Positions 17,830 to 26,902 of a stretch of 64,000 nucleotides of DNA are shown here, in pieces. This DNA comes from an uncultured Lachnoclostridium sp. (lineage in GTDB: Bacteria; Bacillota; Clostridia; Lachnospirales; Lachnospiraceae). Made by a program: the position numbers and the translations under genes. The stretch lies in NCBI GenBank assembly GCA_902464595.1, contig CABQJX010000004.1, positions 6,553 to 70,552 on the forward strand, in the 5' to 3' direction. The notes under the pieces were generated by a model. The model saw only the letters and a program-made list of their open reading frames with translations. It searched no databases and was not told where the DNA came from. Position 1 is the first letter of the stretch. Every line of letters starts with the position of its first letter.

Positions 17830-17929
17830 GCAAAGAGATATGGATTTGCTCCAAAGGGATACGTTAAAAAGAATATGCCGGAAGAAATACCCGGATCATC
17901 AAAAACACTGAGAAAAAGGAGACCCGATC

Positions 17930-19531
17930 ATGGATTTTAAAATCATCTATACTGCGGGACGCTGTGCTGTATTTGAGACAGCGGACGGAGGAATCTATCA
18001 CACAAAGGAGCGTTATCAGCTGCTGATCACCAGGACAAAAACAGGCTCAGACAGCAGCCTGGAAAAAGAAAGCCCGGACAGCAGGAAACAGGAAGAAATA
18101 AGCCGTGTGATCACCCCTGTTTACGGCCTGGAGCCGGATACCACTTACGAGGCAGTCCTTTTCCTGGGTGAAACAGAAGCTGCCCGCCTTACCTTTTCCA
18201 CAAAAGAAGAATCCGTCACTTTAAATGTAAAGGATTTTGGGGCCGCCGGAGATGGGGTCAAGGACGATACCCTTGCCATTCAGTCCGCCATCATGGCCTG
18301 CCCTCCAAAGGGACGGGTACTGATCCCTGCCGGAACCTATTCCTTTGTCTGCCTGTTCCTAAAGGACAGCATTGACATTGAGCTGGCAGAGGGAGCGGAG
18401 CTGTCCGCTGTCACAGACCGGACCCGTTTCCCTTACTATCCCGGAATGGTAGAGCGCACCGACGGACAGGGACAGCTGAACCTTGGCACATGGGAGGGAG
18501 ATCCCCAAACCATGTTCTGCGGCCTGATCACCGGAACCAGCGTAAAGCATGTAAATATTTATGGAAAAGGAACCTTAAACGGCAATACCTCCCATGACAA
18601 TTGGTGGCATGACTGCAAAAAAATGGTCATCGCTTGGAGGCCGAGAGCCGTATTCCTCAACCACTGTGAGGATATTTCCCTTGTGGGGATCACAGTAAAA
18701 AATTCCCCCAGCTGGACCCTGCACCCTTATTTTTCCAATCATCTGCGGTTTTTGGCCCTCAATGTATTAAACCCAAAGGATTCCCACAATACGGACGGCC
18801 TGGATCCGGAGAGCTGTAACGATGTGGAAATCGCCGGCGTCCACTTCTCTGTGGGAGATGATTGTATTGCGGTGAAATCCGGAAAAATCTATATGGGAAA
18901 AACTTATAAGACCCCTTGCGAGAATGTTATGATCCGCCAGTGCTCCATGAACGACGGCCACGGCAGCGTGGTGATCGGTTCCGAGATCGGCGCCGGAGTA
19001 AAAAATCTCACCATAAAGGACTGCTGTTTTAAGGACACAGATCGTGGACTGCGCATCAAGACAAGGAGAGGCCGCGGAAAAGACAGCGTAGTGGATCAGG
19101 TAACCTTTGAAAACATCCGCATGGACGGCGTTCTCACTCCTTTTGTTGTCAACTGCTTCTACTTCTGTGACCCAGATGGAAAGACCGAATATGTACAGAC
19201 CCGCAAGGCCCTTCCTGTAGACGAGCGGACTCCTGAGATCCGGGAATTGGTATTTAAAAACATTGATGCAAAAAATGCCCATTACGCCGCTGTGTGCGCT
19301 TATGGGCTTCCGGAACAAAAGATCGGACGTCTGTCCTTTGAAAATATTTCGGTCTCCTATGCAAAGGATGTAGAACCACAGACTCCCGCTATGATGTGTG
19401 ATCTCCCTCCCATGGCAAAGGCCGGGATCTTTGTGCGCAATGTGAGGGAGCTGGAATTAAAAAATGTGCGGATTGAAGGCTGTATAGGAAATGAGATCGA
19501 TGCAGAAGGGGTGGATAGGATCCAAAAATAG
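17930..19531 (+). CDS. polygalacturonase-type GH28 glycoside hydrolase
   Basis: A 533-residue protein with an N-terminal fibronectin III-like domain (about 1-95) and a GH28 beta-helix from about residue 98 (VKDFGAAGDGVKDDTLAIQSAI). The GH28 catalytic motifs are intact: NTDG (Asp289), GDD (Asp310, Asp311), GHG (His344) and RIKT near residue 373. It should hydrolyse alpha-1,4 galacturonate links, probably exo-acting on short chains, but rhamnogalacturonan hydrolase activity cannot be excluded. There is no signal peptide, so cytoplasmic action on imported oligosaccharides is likely. A small stem-loop (19515-19538) overlaps the stop codon and separates it from the convergent DUF624 gene 12 bases away. 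Confidence 0.88.
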   Translation: MDFKIIYTAGRCAVFETADGGIYHTKERYQLLITRTKTGSDSSLEKESPDSRKQEEISRVITPVYGLEPDTTYEAVLFLGETEAARLTFSTKEESVTLNVKDFGAAGDGVKDDTLAIQSAIMACPPKGRVLIPAGTYSFVCLFLKDSIDIELAEGAELSAVTDRTRFPYYPGMVERTDGQGQLNLGTWEGDPQTMFCGLITGTSVKHVNIYGKGTLNGNTSHDNWWHDCKKMVIAWRPRAVFLNHCEDISLVGITVKNSPSWTLHPYFSNHLRFLALNVLNPKDSHNTDGLDPESCNDVEIAGVHFSVGDDCIAVKSGKIYMGKTYKTPCENVMIRQCSMNDGHGSVVIGSEIGAGVKNLTIKDCCFKDTDRGLRIKTRRGRGKDSVVDQVTFENIRMDGVLTPFVVNCFYFCDPDGKTEYVQTRKALPVDERTPEIRELVFKNIDAKNAHYAAVCAYGLPEQKIGRLSFENISVSYAKDVEPQTPAMMCDLPPMAKAGIFVRNVRELELKNVRIEGCIGNEIDAEGVDRIQK

Positions 19532-19538
19532 ATCCTAT
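19515..19538. terminator. weak stem-loop at convergent gene ends
   Basis: ATAGGATC (19515-19522) pairs with GATCCTAT (19531-19538) across the stop codon of the GH28 gene, followed by a short TTTT. It sits exactly between two convergent stops, but the stem is only 8 bp. Confidence 0.35.
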
Positions 19539-19543
19539 ACGTT

Positions 19544-20176
19544 TTACTGTCTTTGCCCGCACTGATCCAAGATAGGGCGCAGCCTGACCGCATTTAAGAT
19601 AAAAAGGGAAGGAAATCCAAAGAGAAGGAGCACCGCCGCTGCCTGAGGAAAAAATCCCACACAGACTGCAGTCACTGTGATAAGGCTCACATCCCAACAG
19701 ATCATCATAACCGTGGACTTGATATTGGCAATAGCCATCACTATGGAATTAAAAACCGTTCTTCCCACGGTGTTTTCAAAACGGGCCATTACCGCCCATA
19801 CATAGATCATCACCATTACATAGAGAAAGGCCAAAAGCCACAAAATCCCCATCATAACAAGGCGGGCTATGGGCGAAAACTGGCTTTTGCCTGTAAGGAC
19901 AAGCCACAGATCTGCCCCTAAGAGCCCCCCTGCTGCCAGGGAAATAAGCCCCAGCACACATCCCTGCCTCAGGTTCCGGCGAAAAGCCCGGAAAAACATG
20001 GAGGCAGCGGATGTCCCCTCATCCCGGACAAATTTCAGCGCCACATAATGAGCCGCCGCTGTGGCGGCTCCAAAGGTGACAATCGGCAGGCTGCAAAGAA
20101 CCCACAGGACATTTAACAGAATCATATCTCCGGCCTTTGCCAGATACCGGATCACAGGGCCATCATATCGAAGCAT
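19544..20176 (-). CDS. DUF624 (YesL-like) membrane protein
   Basis: A 210-residue integral membrane protein with five or so hydrophobic segments (LNVLWVLCSLPIVTFGAATAA near the N-terminus, later LAFLYVMVMIYVWAVMARF and FNSIVMAIANIKSTVMMICWDVSL). The pattern is that of DUF624/YesL proteins, which occur repeatedly in polysaccharide-use operons beside LplABC-type importers; B. subtilis yesL is in the rhamnogalacturonan operon. The molecular role is unknown. It is the last gene of the minus-strand pectin operon, 21 bases after the ABC exporter gene. Confidence 0.8.
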   Translation of the reverse strand: MLRYDGPVIRYLAKAGDMILLNVLWVLCSLPIVTFGAATAAAHYVALKFVRDEGTSAASMFFRAFRRNLRQGCVLGLISLAAGGLLGADLWLVLTGKSQFSPIARLVMMGILWLLAFLYVMVMIYVWAVMARFENTVGRTVFNSIVMAIANIKSTVMMICWDVSLITVTAVCVGFFPQAAAVLLLFGFPSLFILNAVRLRPILDQCGQRQ

Positions 20177-20197
20177 CGTTTCTTCCTCCTCATCCTT

Positions 20198-22000
20198 TTA
20201 CCGGAGGGCCATCTGGAGCCGCTCCATCTCATAAAATCCTCCTTTTAAGGCCATCAGTTCCTTGTAGCTGCCAGACTCACGGATCCGCCCCCGCTCCAGC
20301 ACCACGATCCGGTCTGCATTCCGCACCGTGGAAAGGCGGTGAGCCACAATAAAGGTTGTCTTTCCCTTTACCAGACGGTCCAGGGCATCCTGGATCTCCT
20401 TCTCGGAAACCACATCAAGGGCAGACGTGGCTTCATCCAAGATAATCACCTGGGGATTGCGGATAATGGCTCTGGCAATCGCGATCCTCTGCCTCTGACC
20501 TCCGCTTAAATTTGCCCCGTGTTCGTCTACCATGGTATCCAGGCCATGAGGAAGCTTTTCCACTACAGAACGCAGATTAGCCGCTTCCACCGCTTTCCTC
20601 ACTTCCTCATCCGTCACATGATCCATCCCATAGACAATATTTTCCCGTACCGTCCCCGTAAAGAGCAGAGGCGTCTGGGATACCACAGAGATAAAACGGC
20701 GGTAGGATTTCAGGTTAATATCCCTTATATCCTTTCCGTCAATGGAAAGGCGGCCGTCATTGGGAAGGATAAATCCGATGAGCAGATTCAAAACTGTGGT
20801 CTTTCCGGAACCAGATTCTCCCACCAAGGCGATGGTCTCCCCTGCCTTTACCTCCAAATTAAAATCTGTCAGCACTGGCTGGGCAGAATTGGTATAGGCA
20901 AACTTTACGCTGCGAAAGCTGTAATTTCCCTCCAGCTGTTCCAGCTCCTCTTTCCCGTCATTGTGCTCCACGTCCTCACAGGAAAGCACTTCCCCAATGG
21001 AAGACACGGATTCCAGCCCTTTGGTGAGAATAGGAAGAAGGTTGATCAATGAGGTGAACTGGTTCACCACTGTGGCAAAGCTGGACTGATAGAAGGCTAC
21101 ATCTCCGATCAGGATCATTCCCTTTAATGCCATAAAACCGGAAAATCCAAGGCATAATGCCTGGAATGCCTGAAAGACACACCAGCTCACTGCTCCGAAG
21201 TGGGACTGGATCATATCCAGGCGGTATCCCTTCTCTGCTGTTTCTATCAGCTGCTCCCGAAGCCTCTTTTCCTCCTTATCCTCCAGGGCATGGGCTCTAG
21301 TAACCGGAACCATTTCCACCATCTCCATCACCCTGGCGCTGGTTTCCTCCATCTCCTGACGGAAGGCCCGGTTTTCACCGTGTATCTTTTTGCGGAAGGC
21401 CACCACGGTCACAGAAGCGATGGGAGACACCATGAGGAAAAACAGAAGGATCAGACGGTTCTTTGCCGCCGTTATAGTCAATGTAATGACTAGGTTCATA
21501 AAGATATTCAAAAGATTGATAAAGAGCTGGGTTGACAGCGTTTCCACTGCCTCCACATCCCGGATGATCTTGGACTGGAGACGCCCCGACTGGATTTCCG
21601 TGTGGTAGGGAATGGAAAGCTCCTGTAGCTTACGCACCAGCGCCTCCCTCAGCCCCGCCTCTGTCCGTCGGATCACCCGGCTCTTATACTTATTGTGAAG
21701 CCAATTGGCCGGCAGATGAATGGTGAGCAGAGCCAGCCAGACGGCAACATTGATCACAATAGCCCGTTTTCCGGCCTCCCCGCCCTCTACGGCCCCGTTG
21801 ATCACGTTGGCCATGAGAAGGGGAGACAGCAGGCTGGGCGAGTGTTTGATGAGAAAAAAGAAAGCGGAGATCAAAAATTTGTGGTACTGCCCCCAATAAA
21901 AACCCAGAAGCACCATGGCAGAGTTATCGCCGTACTTTTTATAGTATGTTACAAACTTCTGCTCCATTTCCCGATCATTTCCAACGATATTTTTTTCCAT
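20198..22000 (-). CDS. ABC exporter-type half-transporter (membrane domain plus ATPase)
   Basis: A 600-residue fusion of a six-helix exporter membrane domain (about 40-330) and an ATP-binding domain (about 355-600). The ATPase has Walker A GESGSGKTT, signature LSGGQRQR, Walker B VIILDEATSALD and a switch histidine (FIVAHRLS), so it should be active. The size fits a homodimeric MsbA/BmrA-like half-transporter. It lies in the pectin operon between the acetylesterase and DUF624 genes, where an exporter is unexpected; a role in moving a sugar, signal or envelope lipid is open. The ribosome site (GGCGGGA) is only moderate, and a downstream ATG (MEQKF) is an alternative start. Confidence 0.88.
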   Translation of the reverse strand: MEKNIVGNDREMEQKFVTYYKKYGDNSAMVLLGFYWGQYHKFLISAFFFLIKHSPSLLSPLLMANVINGAVEGGEAGKRAIVINVAVWLALLTIHLPANWLHNKYKSRVIRRTEAGLREALVRKLQELSIPYHTEIQSGRLQSKIIRDVEAVETLSTQLFINLLNIFMNLVITLTITAAKNRLILLFFLMVSPIASVTVVAFRKKIHGENRAFRQEMEETSARVMEMVEMVPVTRAHALEDKEEKRLREQLIETAEKGYRLDMIQSHFGAVSWCVFQAFQALCLGFSGFMALKGMILIGDVAFYQSSFATVVNQFTSLINLLPILTKGLESVSSIGEVLSCEDVEHNDGKEELEQLEGNYSFRSVKFAYTNSAQPVLTDFNLEVKAGETIALVGESGSGKTTVLNLLIGFILPNDGRLSIDGKDIRDINLKSYRRFISVVSQTPLLFTGTVRENIVYGMDHVTDEEVRKAVEAANLRSVVEKLPHGLDTMVDEHGANLSGGQRQRIAIARAIIRNPQVIILDEATSALDVVSEKEIQDALDRLVKGKTTFIVAHRLSTVRNADRIVVLERGRIRESGSYKELMALKGGFYEMERLQMALR

Positions 22001-22017
22001 AAGTCATTCCCGCCTGT

Positions 22018-22674
22018 CTATTCTTTATCCTCCGGTACTGTCAGAACATCTGCATAAGGGGAGCCCAGGGCTTTTAATCCCTGGCATAAAAATCCGGCCA
22101 TGATCACCGCTCCCTCCGGTTTTAAATGGGTATTGTCCTTGGGCCACATAAATAATGGCTTGGAAGCCAGATCTCCCATGGAAGCCAGATAGGCCTCTGT
22201 CACAGAGGTAAGGTCGATCACCGGAACACCGGCCTTCTCTCCCACCTGCTTCATAGCGGCGGGATAATCCCCATGGCTTCCGGGAAGGAACACGCCGTTT
22301 TCATCAAACTCCCGGCGGGCGATGGGGGTGATAAGCACCGGATAAGCGCCGTGGCTGCGGGCCGTATCAATAAACTTCATAAGATTTTCTGAATAGGTGG
22401 TAAAGGGATCGGTATGACGCAAGGGATCCTCCTTCTCGTCATTATGCCCGAACTGGATCAGCAGGAAATCCCCTTCCTCCAAAGCCTGATCCACAAGCTC
22501 CAGACGTCCCTGGTCAATAAAGGACTTGGTGCTGCGTCCGTTTACCGCAAAGCTTTTCATTCCAACCTCGTCCTTTAAGTAAAGCAAAAGCCCCTGAGAC
22601 ATACCTGTCTGGGGATAACTGTAAATTTTATTGAATGCTGCTGTGCTGTCTCCAGCGTAAACGATCTTTGCCAT
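22018..22674 (-). CDS. rhamnogalacturonan acetylesterase-like SGNH hydrolase (CE12)
   Basis: A 218-residue SGNH/GDSL esterase. The blocks are intact: GDST with nucleophile Ser10, GRSTKS (oxyanion glycine/asparagine region), GHND with Asn78, and the DNTH motif with Asp180 and His183. CE12 members remove acetyl groups from rhamnogalacturonan. No signal peptide is visible, so it probably deacetylates imported fragments. The ATG at 22674 has GGAG nine bases upstream; another ATG 15 bases earlier lacks a ribosome site. The start lies 47 bases inside the end of the ankyrin-GH43 gene, indicating translational coupling. Confidence 0.87.
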   Translation of the reverse strand: MAKIVYAGDSTAAFNKIYSYPQTGMSQGLLLYLKDEVGMKSFAVNGRSTKSFIDQGRLELVDQALEEGDFLLIQFGHNDEKEDPLRHTDPFTTYSENLMKFIDTARSHGAYPVLITPIARREFDENGVFLPGSHGDYPAAMKQVGEKAGVPVIDLTSVTEAYLASMGDLASKPLFMWPKDNTHLKPEGAVIMAGFLCQGLKALGSPYADVLTVPEDKE

Positions 22675-24517
22675 AAATGTACACTCCATATGCAGCGCCC
22701 GTAAAGCGCTTTCCTTTATTATAGCCCTCGGAACAAATGCAGGTTACCTGTTCCAGGGTTCCTATGAGTTTTCCGTCCAGATAAAAGCTCCGGGTCAAGC
22801 CTTTCGTCTCAGCCTTCATACGAAGGGAGGATCTTCCCTCAAAAGAAATATCCTGCCCGACCACTCTCTTATACCCGTCTCCTATGTATTCTTTTATCAA
22901 TACCTGCCCATCGGTCACTCCGAATTTGATAAATGTGTTTTCATCATAATACAGGGTCAGCCCCGCCTCAAAATCAGCCAATATGCGTCCTTTACCATCC
23001 GGCTTTGGCAGAAACATTTCAAATTCCGCTGTGAAATCGAAATCCGGCTGCCATTTTACAAGAAGGCTTTGGCACTGACGATCCCATAGATCCAGCCCAT
23101 CTCCTTCGATCGAAATAAGCCCATCCTCTGAGACGTCCAGCCGTTTTCTGTCCATGGTGCGCGGACACATCCAGGCTCCGTCTGGCTCTGGCTCGGCCGG
23201 CTCTGCTCTGTCTGGCTCTGTCCTGTCTGGCTCTAGTCTGGCTGGCTCTGCCCCGACCGGCTCCTGACCGGACACAGCTGTTCTCCCGGCAAAGGGAAGG
23301 GCCGCCATCGTAGAGGGCTTTCTTCCCCCCTTAATGACTGGCCAGCCGTCCGGTGTCCATACCAACTCATCTAAGGCTGTCTCCCGCCCTAACATTCCCC
23401 ATGCTCCATCTATCAAACGGGAACAGAGGTAGACTAAAAACCACCGGCCATCAGGGGTGGACACTGGTTTTCCATGTCCGCAGCACTGGAGAACTCCGGC
23501 CTCATCGGTCTGGCGCAGGATCGGATTATAAGGACAGTCCTCATAAGGGCCTTTCAGGTTCCTTGATCGGGCCACGGTCACCATATGGCCTTTTCCAGTT
23601 CCGCCCTCAGCCAGGAAGCAGTAATAATACCCATCTTTTTTAAGGAGATGGGGGCCTTCCGGCGCATGTTTGGAGGAACCGTACCAGATCATTTCCGGCT
23701 GGGACAAACACTTCTTTCCATCCTGGGAGATCTCCATGATCCTGGCTCCCCGGTTTAAAAGCATATAGCGCTTTCCATCGTCGTCTGTGAAGATAGAGGG
23801 GTCGATGCCTCCCACCATATGGAGCACCGGGGTATCATAGGGGCCCTCCGGCCGCTCTGCGCTGGTAACCATCTGAGCGTGGATCTGAGGGCCTCCGTCA
23901 TTGAGCCGCAGGGTTGCGCAGATATAAAAGCGCCCCTTGTGATAACTGATGTCCGGAGCCCAAAATCCCCGTCCTCCGTCCAACGGGCCGAGATGCTCCT
24001 TTGCCCAGTCCTCATCCGTCACTGCATAGCCGATCACCTTCCAGTGGACCAGATCCCTGGAATGGGAAATGGGGATGCATGGAAAAAAGATAAAGCTGGA
24101 ATTGACCATGTAATAATCCTCTCCCACCCTCACAATGCTGGGATCCGGGTGCATTCCCCTGCATATGGGATTCCGGTAGCAGTCTTCATAGGAGAAACCG
24201 CATACCTCCTGAAAGAAGGACTCGATCTCACAGATGTTTCCCTCTGCCAGCGACCGCTGATGGGCCAGATCGTAAGGAGTTACCATCTTCTGGTTTGCCC
24301 AGGCAGGGCTTAATCCCCCCTGCTCTGTCAGGAAACGGATCATCTCCATATTTCCTCCCTGAACGGCGTAGTGAAGGACACTGTTTCCCTCCTCATCGCA
24401 GTCCTCCAGGTTAAAGGTATGGGCGGCCAGCTCGTACAGCCGCTCCATATCCCCTTTTGCCGCGGCCTTATAGGCTTCCCTGGCGGCCGCTTCTGTCTTT
24501 GATGTGAATGTAATCAT
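22628..24517 (-). CDS. ankyrin-repeat protein fused to GH43 glycoside hydrolase
   Basis: A 629-residue chimera. Residues about 12-100 look like ankyrin repeats: KAAAKGDMERLYELA, then DEEGNSVLHYAVQGGNMEMIRFL, then a degenerate third unit. From about 115 a GH43 five-bladed propeller follows with all three acids: Asp125 in HPDPSI, Asp239 in GGIDPSIF and Glu287 in APEGPH. A linker at about 418-447 repeats EP-rich units (EPDRTEPDRAEPAEPEPD), and a beta-sandwich resembling GH43 C-terminal domains completes the protein. Expected activity is arabinofuranosidase, xylosidase or galactosidase on pectin side chains. No signal peptide. The start at 24517 has AGGAGG upstream and overlaps the previous gene by 50 bases. 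Ankyrin units on a bacterial glycosidase are unusual and suggest a binding or scaffold role. Confidence 0.87.
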   Translation of the reverse strand: MITFTSKTEAAAREAYKAAAKGDMERLYELAAHTFNLEDCDEEGNSVLHYAVQGGNMEMIRFLTEQGGLSPAWANQKMVTPYDLAHQRSLAEGNICEIESFFQEVCGFSYEDCYRNPICRGMHPDPSIVRVGEDYYMVNSSFIFFPCIPISHSRDLVHWKVIGYAVTDEDWAKEHLGPLDGGRGFWAPDISYHKGRFYICATLRLNDGGPQIHAQMVTSAERPEGPYDTPVLHMVGGIDPSIFTDDDGKRYMLLNRGARIMEISQDGKKCLSQPEMIWYGSSKHAPEGPHLLKKDGYYYCFLAEGGTGKGHMVTVARSRNLKGPYEDCPYNPILRQTDEAGVLQCCGHGKPVSTPDGRWFLVYLCSRLIDGAWGMLGRETALDELVWTPDGWPVIKGGRKPSTMAALPFAGRTAVSGQEPVGAEPARLEPDRTEPDRAEPAEPEPDGAWMCPRTMDRKRLDVSEDGLISIEGDGLDLWDRQCQSLLVKWQPDFDFTAEFEMFLPKPDGKGRILADFEAGLTLYYDENTFIKFGVTDGQVLIKEYIGDGYKRVVGQDISFEGRSSLRMKAETKGLTRSFYLDGKLIGTLEQVTCICSEGYNKGKRFTGAAYGVYIYGKDRLRWRQHSSIQ

Positions 24518-26042
24518 ATGCTCCGTATCCTCCTGATCGGATATTCTTTCGGTTTGCCGCCCACAGGCACAGCTTTGCTCCTGTCCATGTGCCTTTTGAC
24601 AGGGAGCAGCTCTCCCCTAAGGGCTGGAAATCCTCTCCCTTTTCAGACCAGAAAAAGCGGTAGGTTCCATTTTCCTCCAATTCCATAGAAAGGAATACCT
24701 GATTTCCATGGCAGGGAATGGAGGCCGTACAGATTTCCTCTGTCTCCCCCTCAAACTCTTTTCCCGTAACCCTTCCCTGGAACAGGCACAGCCAAAAGCC
24801 TTCTCTTTCCCGGCACAGCGCCGCGTAGGCGTAGGTGTGGCCCGTCATGCCCAGGGCCGCCAGATCCCCTTCCTGATCCGCCAAAAGAGAAAGGCTTACC
24901 TCGGCCCGAAAAGCCGGGCTTTGGGGAATCTGGGTCAATACATTGGGGGCATACCAGAGAAGGTTTTCCCGGACGGAACGCGCTCCCTCTCCAGAATAGC
25001 TTTCCTCTCCAAAACGGCTTTTGCAGAACAGCCTCAGTGTCCCCGGCTGGTCTGTGAGGGAATAAAACTCCTCCTTGGGATTGGCCTGCCACTGCCATTG
25101 AAGCCCCAGTTTTGGCTGGTCAAATTCGTCGGAGGCGGCGATCTCATAGCAGGGCTGACCCTCTATGGGCATATCCCATTCACTCACCGGCTCTCCAATG
25201 CCGTCCCCATTTTTTTCCTCTCCAATAAAGGGCCAACCCCCATTCCAGCACATGGGCTGTAAATGAAGGATCCTTCCCAGGCTTCCCACATCCTGAAAAT
25301 GCATAAACCAGTCTGTCCCCTGAGGCGTATCCACCCAGCCGCCCTGGTGAGGGCCGTTGACTGCTGTATTTCCCTGATGCATGACAATACGGTACTCATA
25401 AGGCCCCCATACGCAGTCCGAGCGCAGAGCCGACTGCCAGCCTGCGGCCACGCCGCCGGAGGGCATTAAAATGTAATAGCTGCCATCTCTTTTATACATT
25501 TTGGGGCCTTCTGTGGTAGGGCCCAGCTGTTTTCCCTCAAAAATGGTCTTTGGCTCTCCTAACAGACAGGTACACTCTGGATCGATCTCCACCAATGCCA
25601 GGCGGTGCTTGATACCGCAGCGGCTCCGGGCATAGGCAAAAACCATGTAAGCTTTTCCGTCCTCATCCCAGAAAGGGCAGGGGTCGATCCAGCCCTTTGA
25701 CTGGCACAGCAGGTTCGTCTCAAAGGTTCCATAGGGATCTTCGCTCCTGGAAACAAGGATCCCCTCGTCCGGAAGGGGTACAAAAACAAAAAAGCTTCCC
25801 TGGTGATACCGGATGGAAGGGGCCCAGGTTCCCGAGCCATGGGAGGGAAGGTCATATTTTTCAAATGGGAGGGAGGGCACACAGTAATTAATGATCTCCC
25901 AATGCACTAAATCCCGAGAGTGCAAAAGAGGTACTCCCGGGAAATAGGTAAAGGAAGATGCTACCATGTAATAATCCTCTCCCACCCGGATCACGTCCGG
26001 GTCGGAATAATCTGCATACAGCACAGGATTATGGTACATCAT
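24468..26042 (-). CDS. GH43 glycoside hydrolase with C-terminal beta-sandwich (arabinofuranosidase/xylosidase-like)
   Basis: A 524-residue enzyme of family GH43. The propeller begins at residue 5 (NPVLYADYSDPDVIRVGEDY) with Asp14 as likely base, Asp120 in GWIDPCPF as pKa modulator and Glu178 in TTEGPKM as acid. The segment YYILMPSGGVAAGWQ resembles the GH43_12-like group of arabinofuranosidases and xylosidases. The last 200 residues form a concanavalin-like domain common in these enzymes. No signal peptide. I chose ATG 26042 because AAGGAG sits 9 bases upstream; an ATG 27 bases earlier would overlap the permease and has no ribosome site. It sits directly after the importer genes, in the same operon. 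Confidence 0.88.
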   Translation of the reverse strand: MMYHNPVLYADYSDPDVIRVGEDYYMVASSFTYFPGVPLLHSRDLVHWEIINYCVPSLPFEKYDLPSHGSGTWAPSIRYHQGSFFVFVPLPDEGILVSRSEDPYGTFETNLLCQSKGWIDPCPFWDEDGKAYMVFAYARSRCGIKHRLALVEIDPECTCLLGEPKTIFEGKQLGPTTEGPKMYKRDGSYYILMPSGGVAAGWQSALRSDCVWGPYEYRIVMHQGNTAVNGPHQGGWVDTPQGTDWFMHFQDVGSLGRILHLQPMCWNGGWPFIGEEKNGDGIGEPVSEWDMPIEGQPCYEIAASDEFDQPKLGLQWQWQANPKEEFYSLTDQPGTLRLFCKSRFGEESYSGEGARSVRENLLWYAPNVLTQIPQSPAFRAEVSLSLLADQEGDLAALGMTGHTYAYAALCREREGFWLCLFQGRVTGKEFEGETEEICTASIPCHGNQVFLSMELEENGTYRFFWSEKGEDFQPLGESCSLSKGTWTGAKLCLWAANRKNIRSGGYGAYDYIHIKDRSGRQGSL

Positions 26043-26049
26043 ATTCTTT

Positions 26050-26889
26050 TTACTCCTTAACAGCTCCAATATTTACGCCTTCGATGAAATACTTCTGGCA
26101 GAACGGATAGATGATCATAAACGGCAGGATCGCTACGATAACTGCGGCGTTCTTCACTGTGTTCTCTGTCGCCCCGCCTACAGCGGTAGGCAGATCGCTT
26201 CCCATGATCAGGGAGCGCAGCTTCATCTGGAAGTTGTACAAATTCTCGTTTGTAATGTAGAGCTTATAATGTGTATAATCGTTCCAATAGGTTACGGCAA
26301 ACATCAGTCCGATGGCTGTCAGGGCTGCCTTGGATAAAGGAAGCACAATGGTAAAGAAAATACGCATAGGGGAACAGCCGTCGATCTCAGCCGACTCAAA
26401 AAGGCTCACCGGTATGCCCTCAAAGAAGTTTCTCATGAGCACCAGGTTGTACACATTGATGGCCGGAAGCAGGATAACCGACCAAAGGGTGTTGGTCAGA
26501 TGAAGGCTCTTCATAACCAGGTAGGTAGGGATCATACCGCCGCTGAAGATCATGGTAAACAGCAAAATATTTGCAAACAAAGTTCTTCCCGGCATGTTCC
26601 ACTGGATCAGCACGTAAGCGCCCAGGGTAGAGATTGCCAGTCCCATAAAGGTTCCCACTACAGTTGTGAAGCAGGAAACCAGGAAAGGACGGTAAAGGGT
26701 GGGATTGGTAAATACGGATATGTATCCGGCCAAACCGAATTTCTCAGGAAACAGCTTCATACCATAGGCAGTCTTTAAATCCAGGGAATCGATAAGAACC
26801 TTGTAGATCGGTATGATCATAATAAGGCTGATCAGGATAAATGCGGCTGTCAGGATTATGTCAAATACGGTTAATTTCTTTTTCTGCAT
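26050..26889 (-). CDS. LplC/YtcP-type carbohydrate ABC permease
   Basis: A 279-residue membrane permease with six transmembrane helices. It starts MQKKKLTVFDIILTAAF and ends with NIGAVKE, the usual tail of LplC/YtcP proteins. The coupling motif reads VSLFESAEIDGCSPMRIF near residue 165. AGGAGG lies 9 bases before the ATG at 26889; a TTG 21 bases upstream reads through the ribosome site itself and was rejected. The gene overlaps nothing but starts 14 bases after the end of its partner's coding region begins to close, so the pair is tightly coupled. No dedicated ATPase gene is present, as usual for this importer group. Confidence 0.9.
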   Translation of the reverse strand: MQKKKLTVFDIILTAAFILISLIMIIPIYKVLIDSLDLKTAYGMKLFPEKFGLAGYISVFTNPTLYRPFLVSCFTTVVGTFMGLAISTLGAYVLIQWNMPGRTLFANILLFTMIFSGGMIPTYLVMKSLHLTNTLWSVILLPAINVYNLVLMRNFFEGIPVSLFESAEIDGCSPMRIFFTIVLPLSKAALTAIGLMFAVTYWNDYTHYKLYITNENLYNFQMKLRSLIMGSDLPTAVGGATENTVKNAAVIVAILPFMIIYPFCQKYFIEGVNIGAVKE

Positions 26890-26902
26890 TTGTATTTTCC
26901 TC

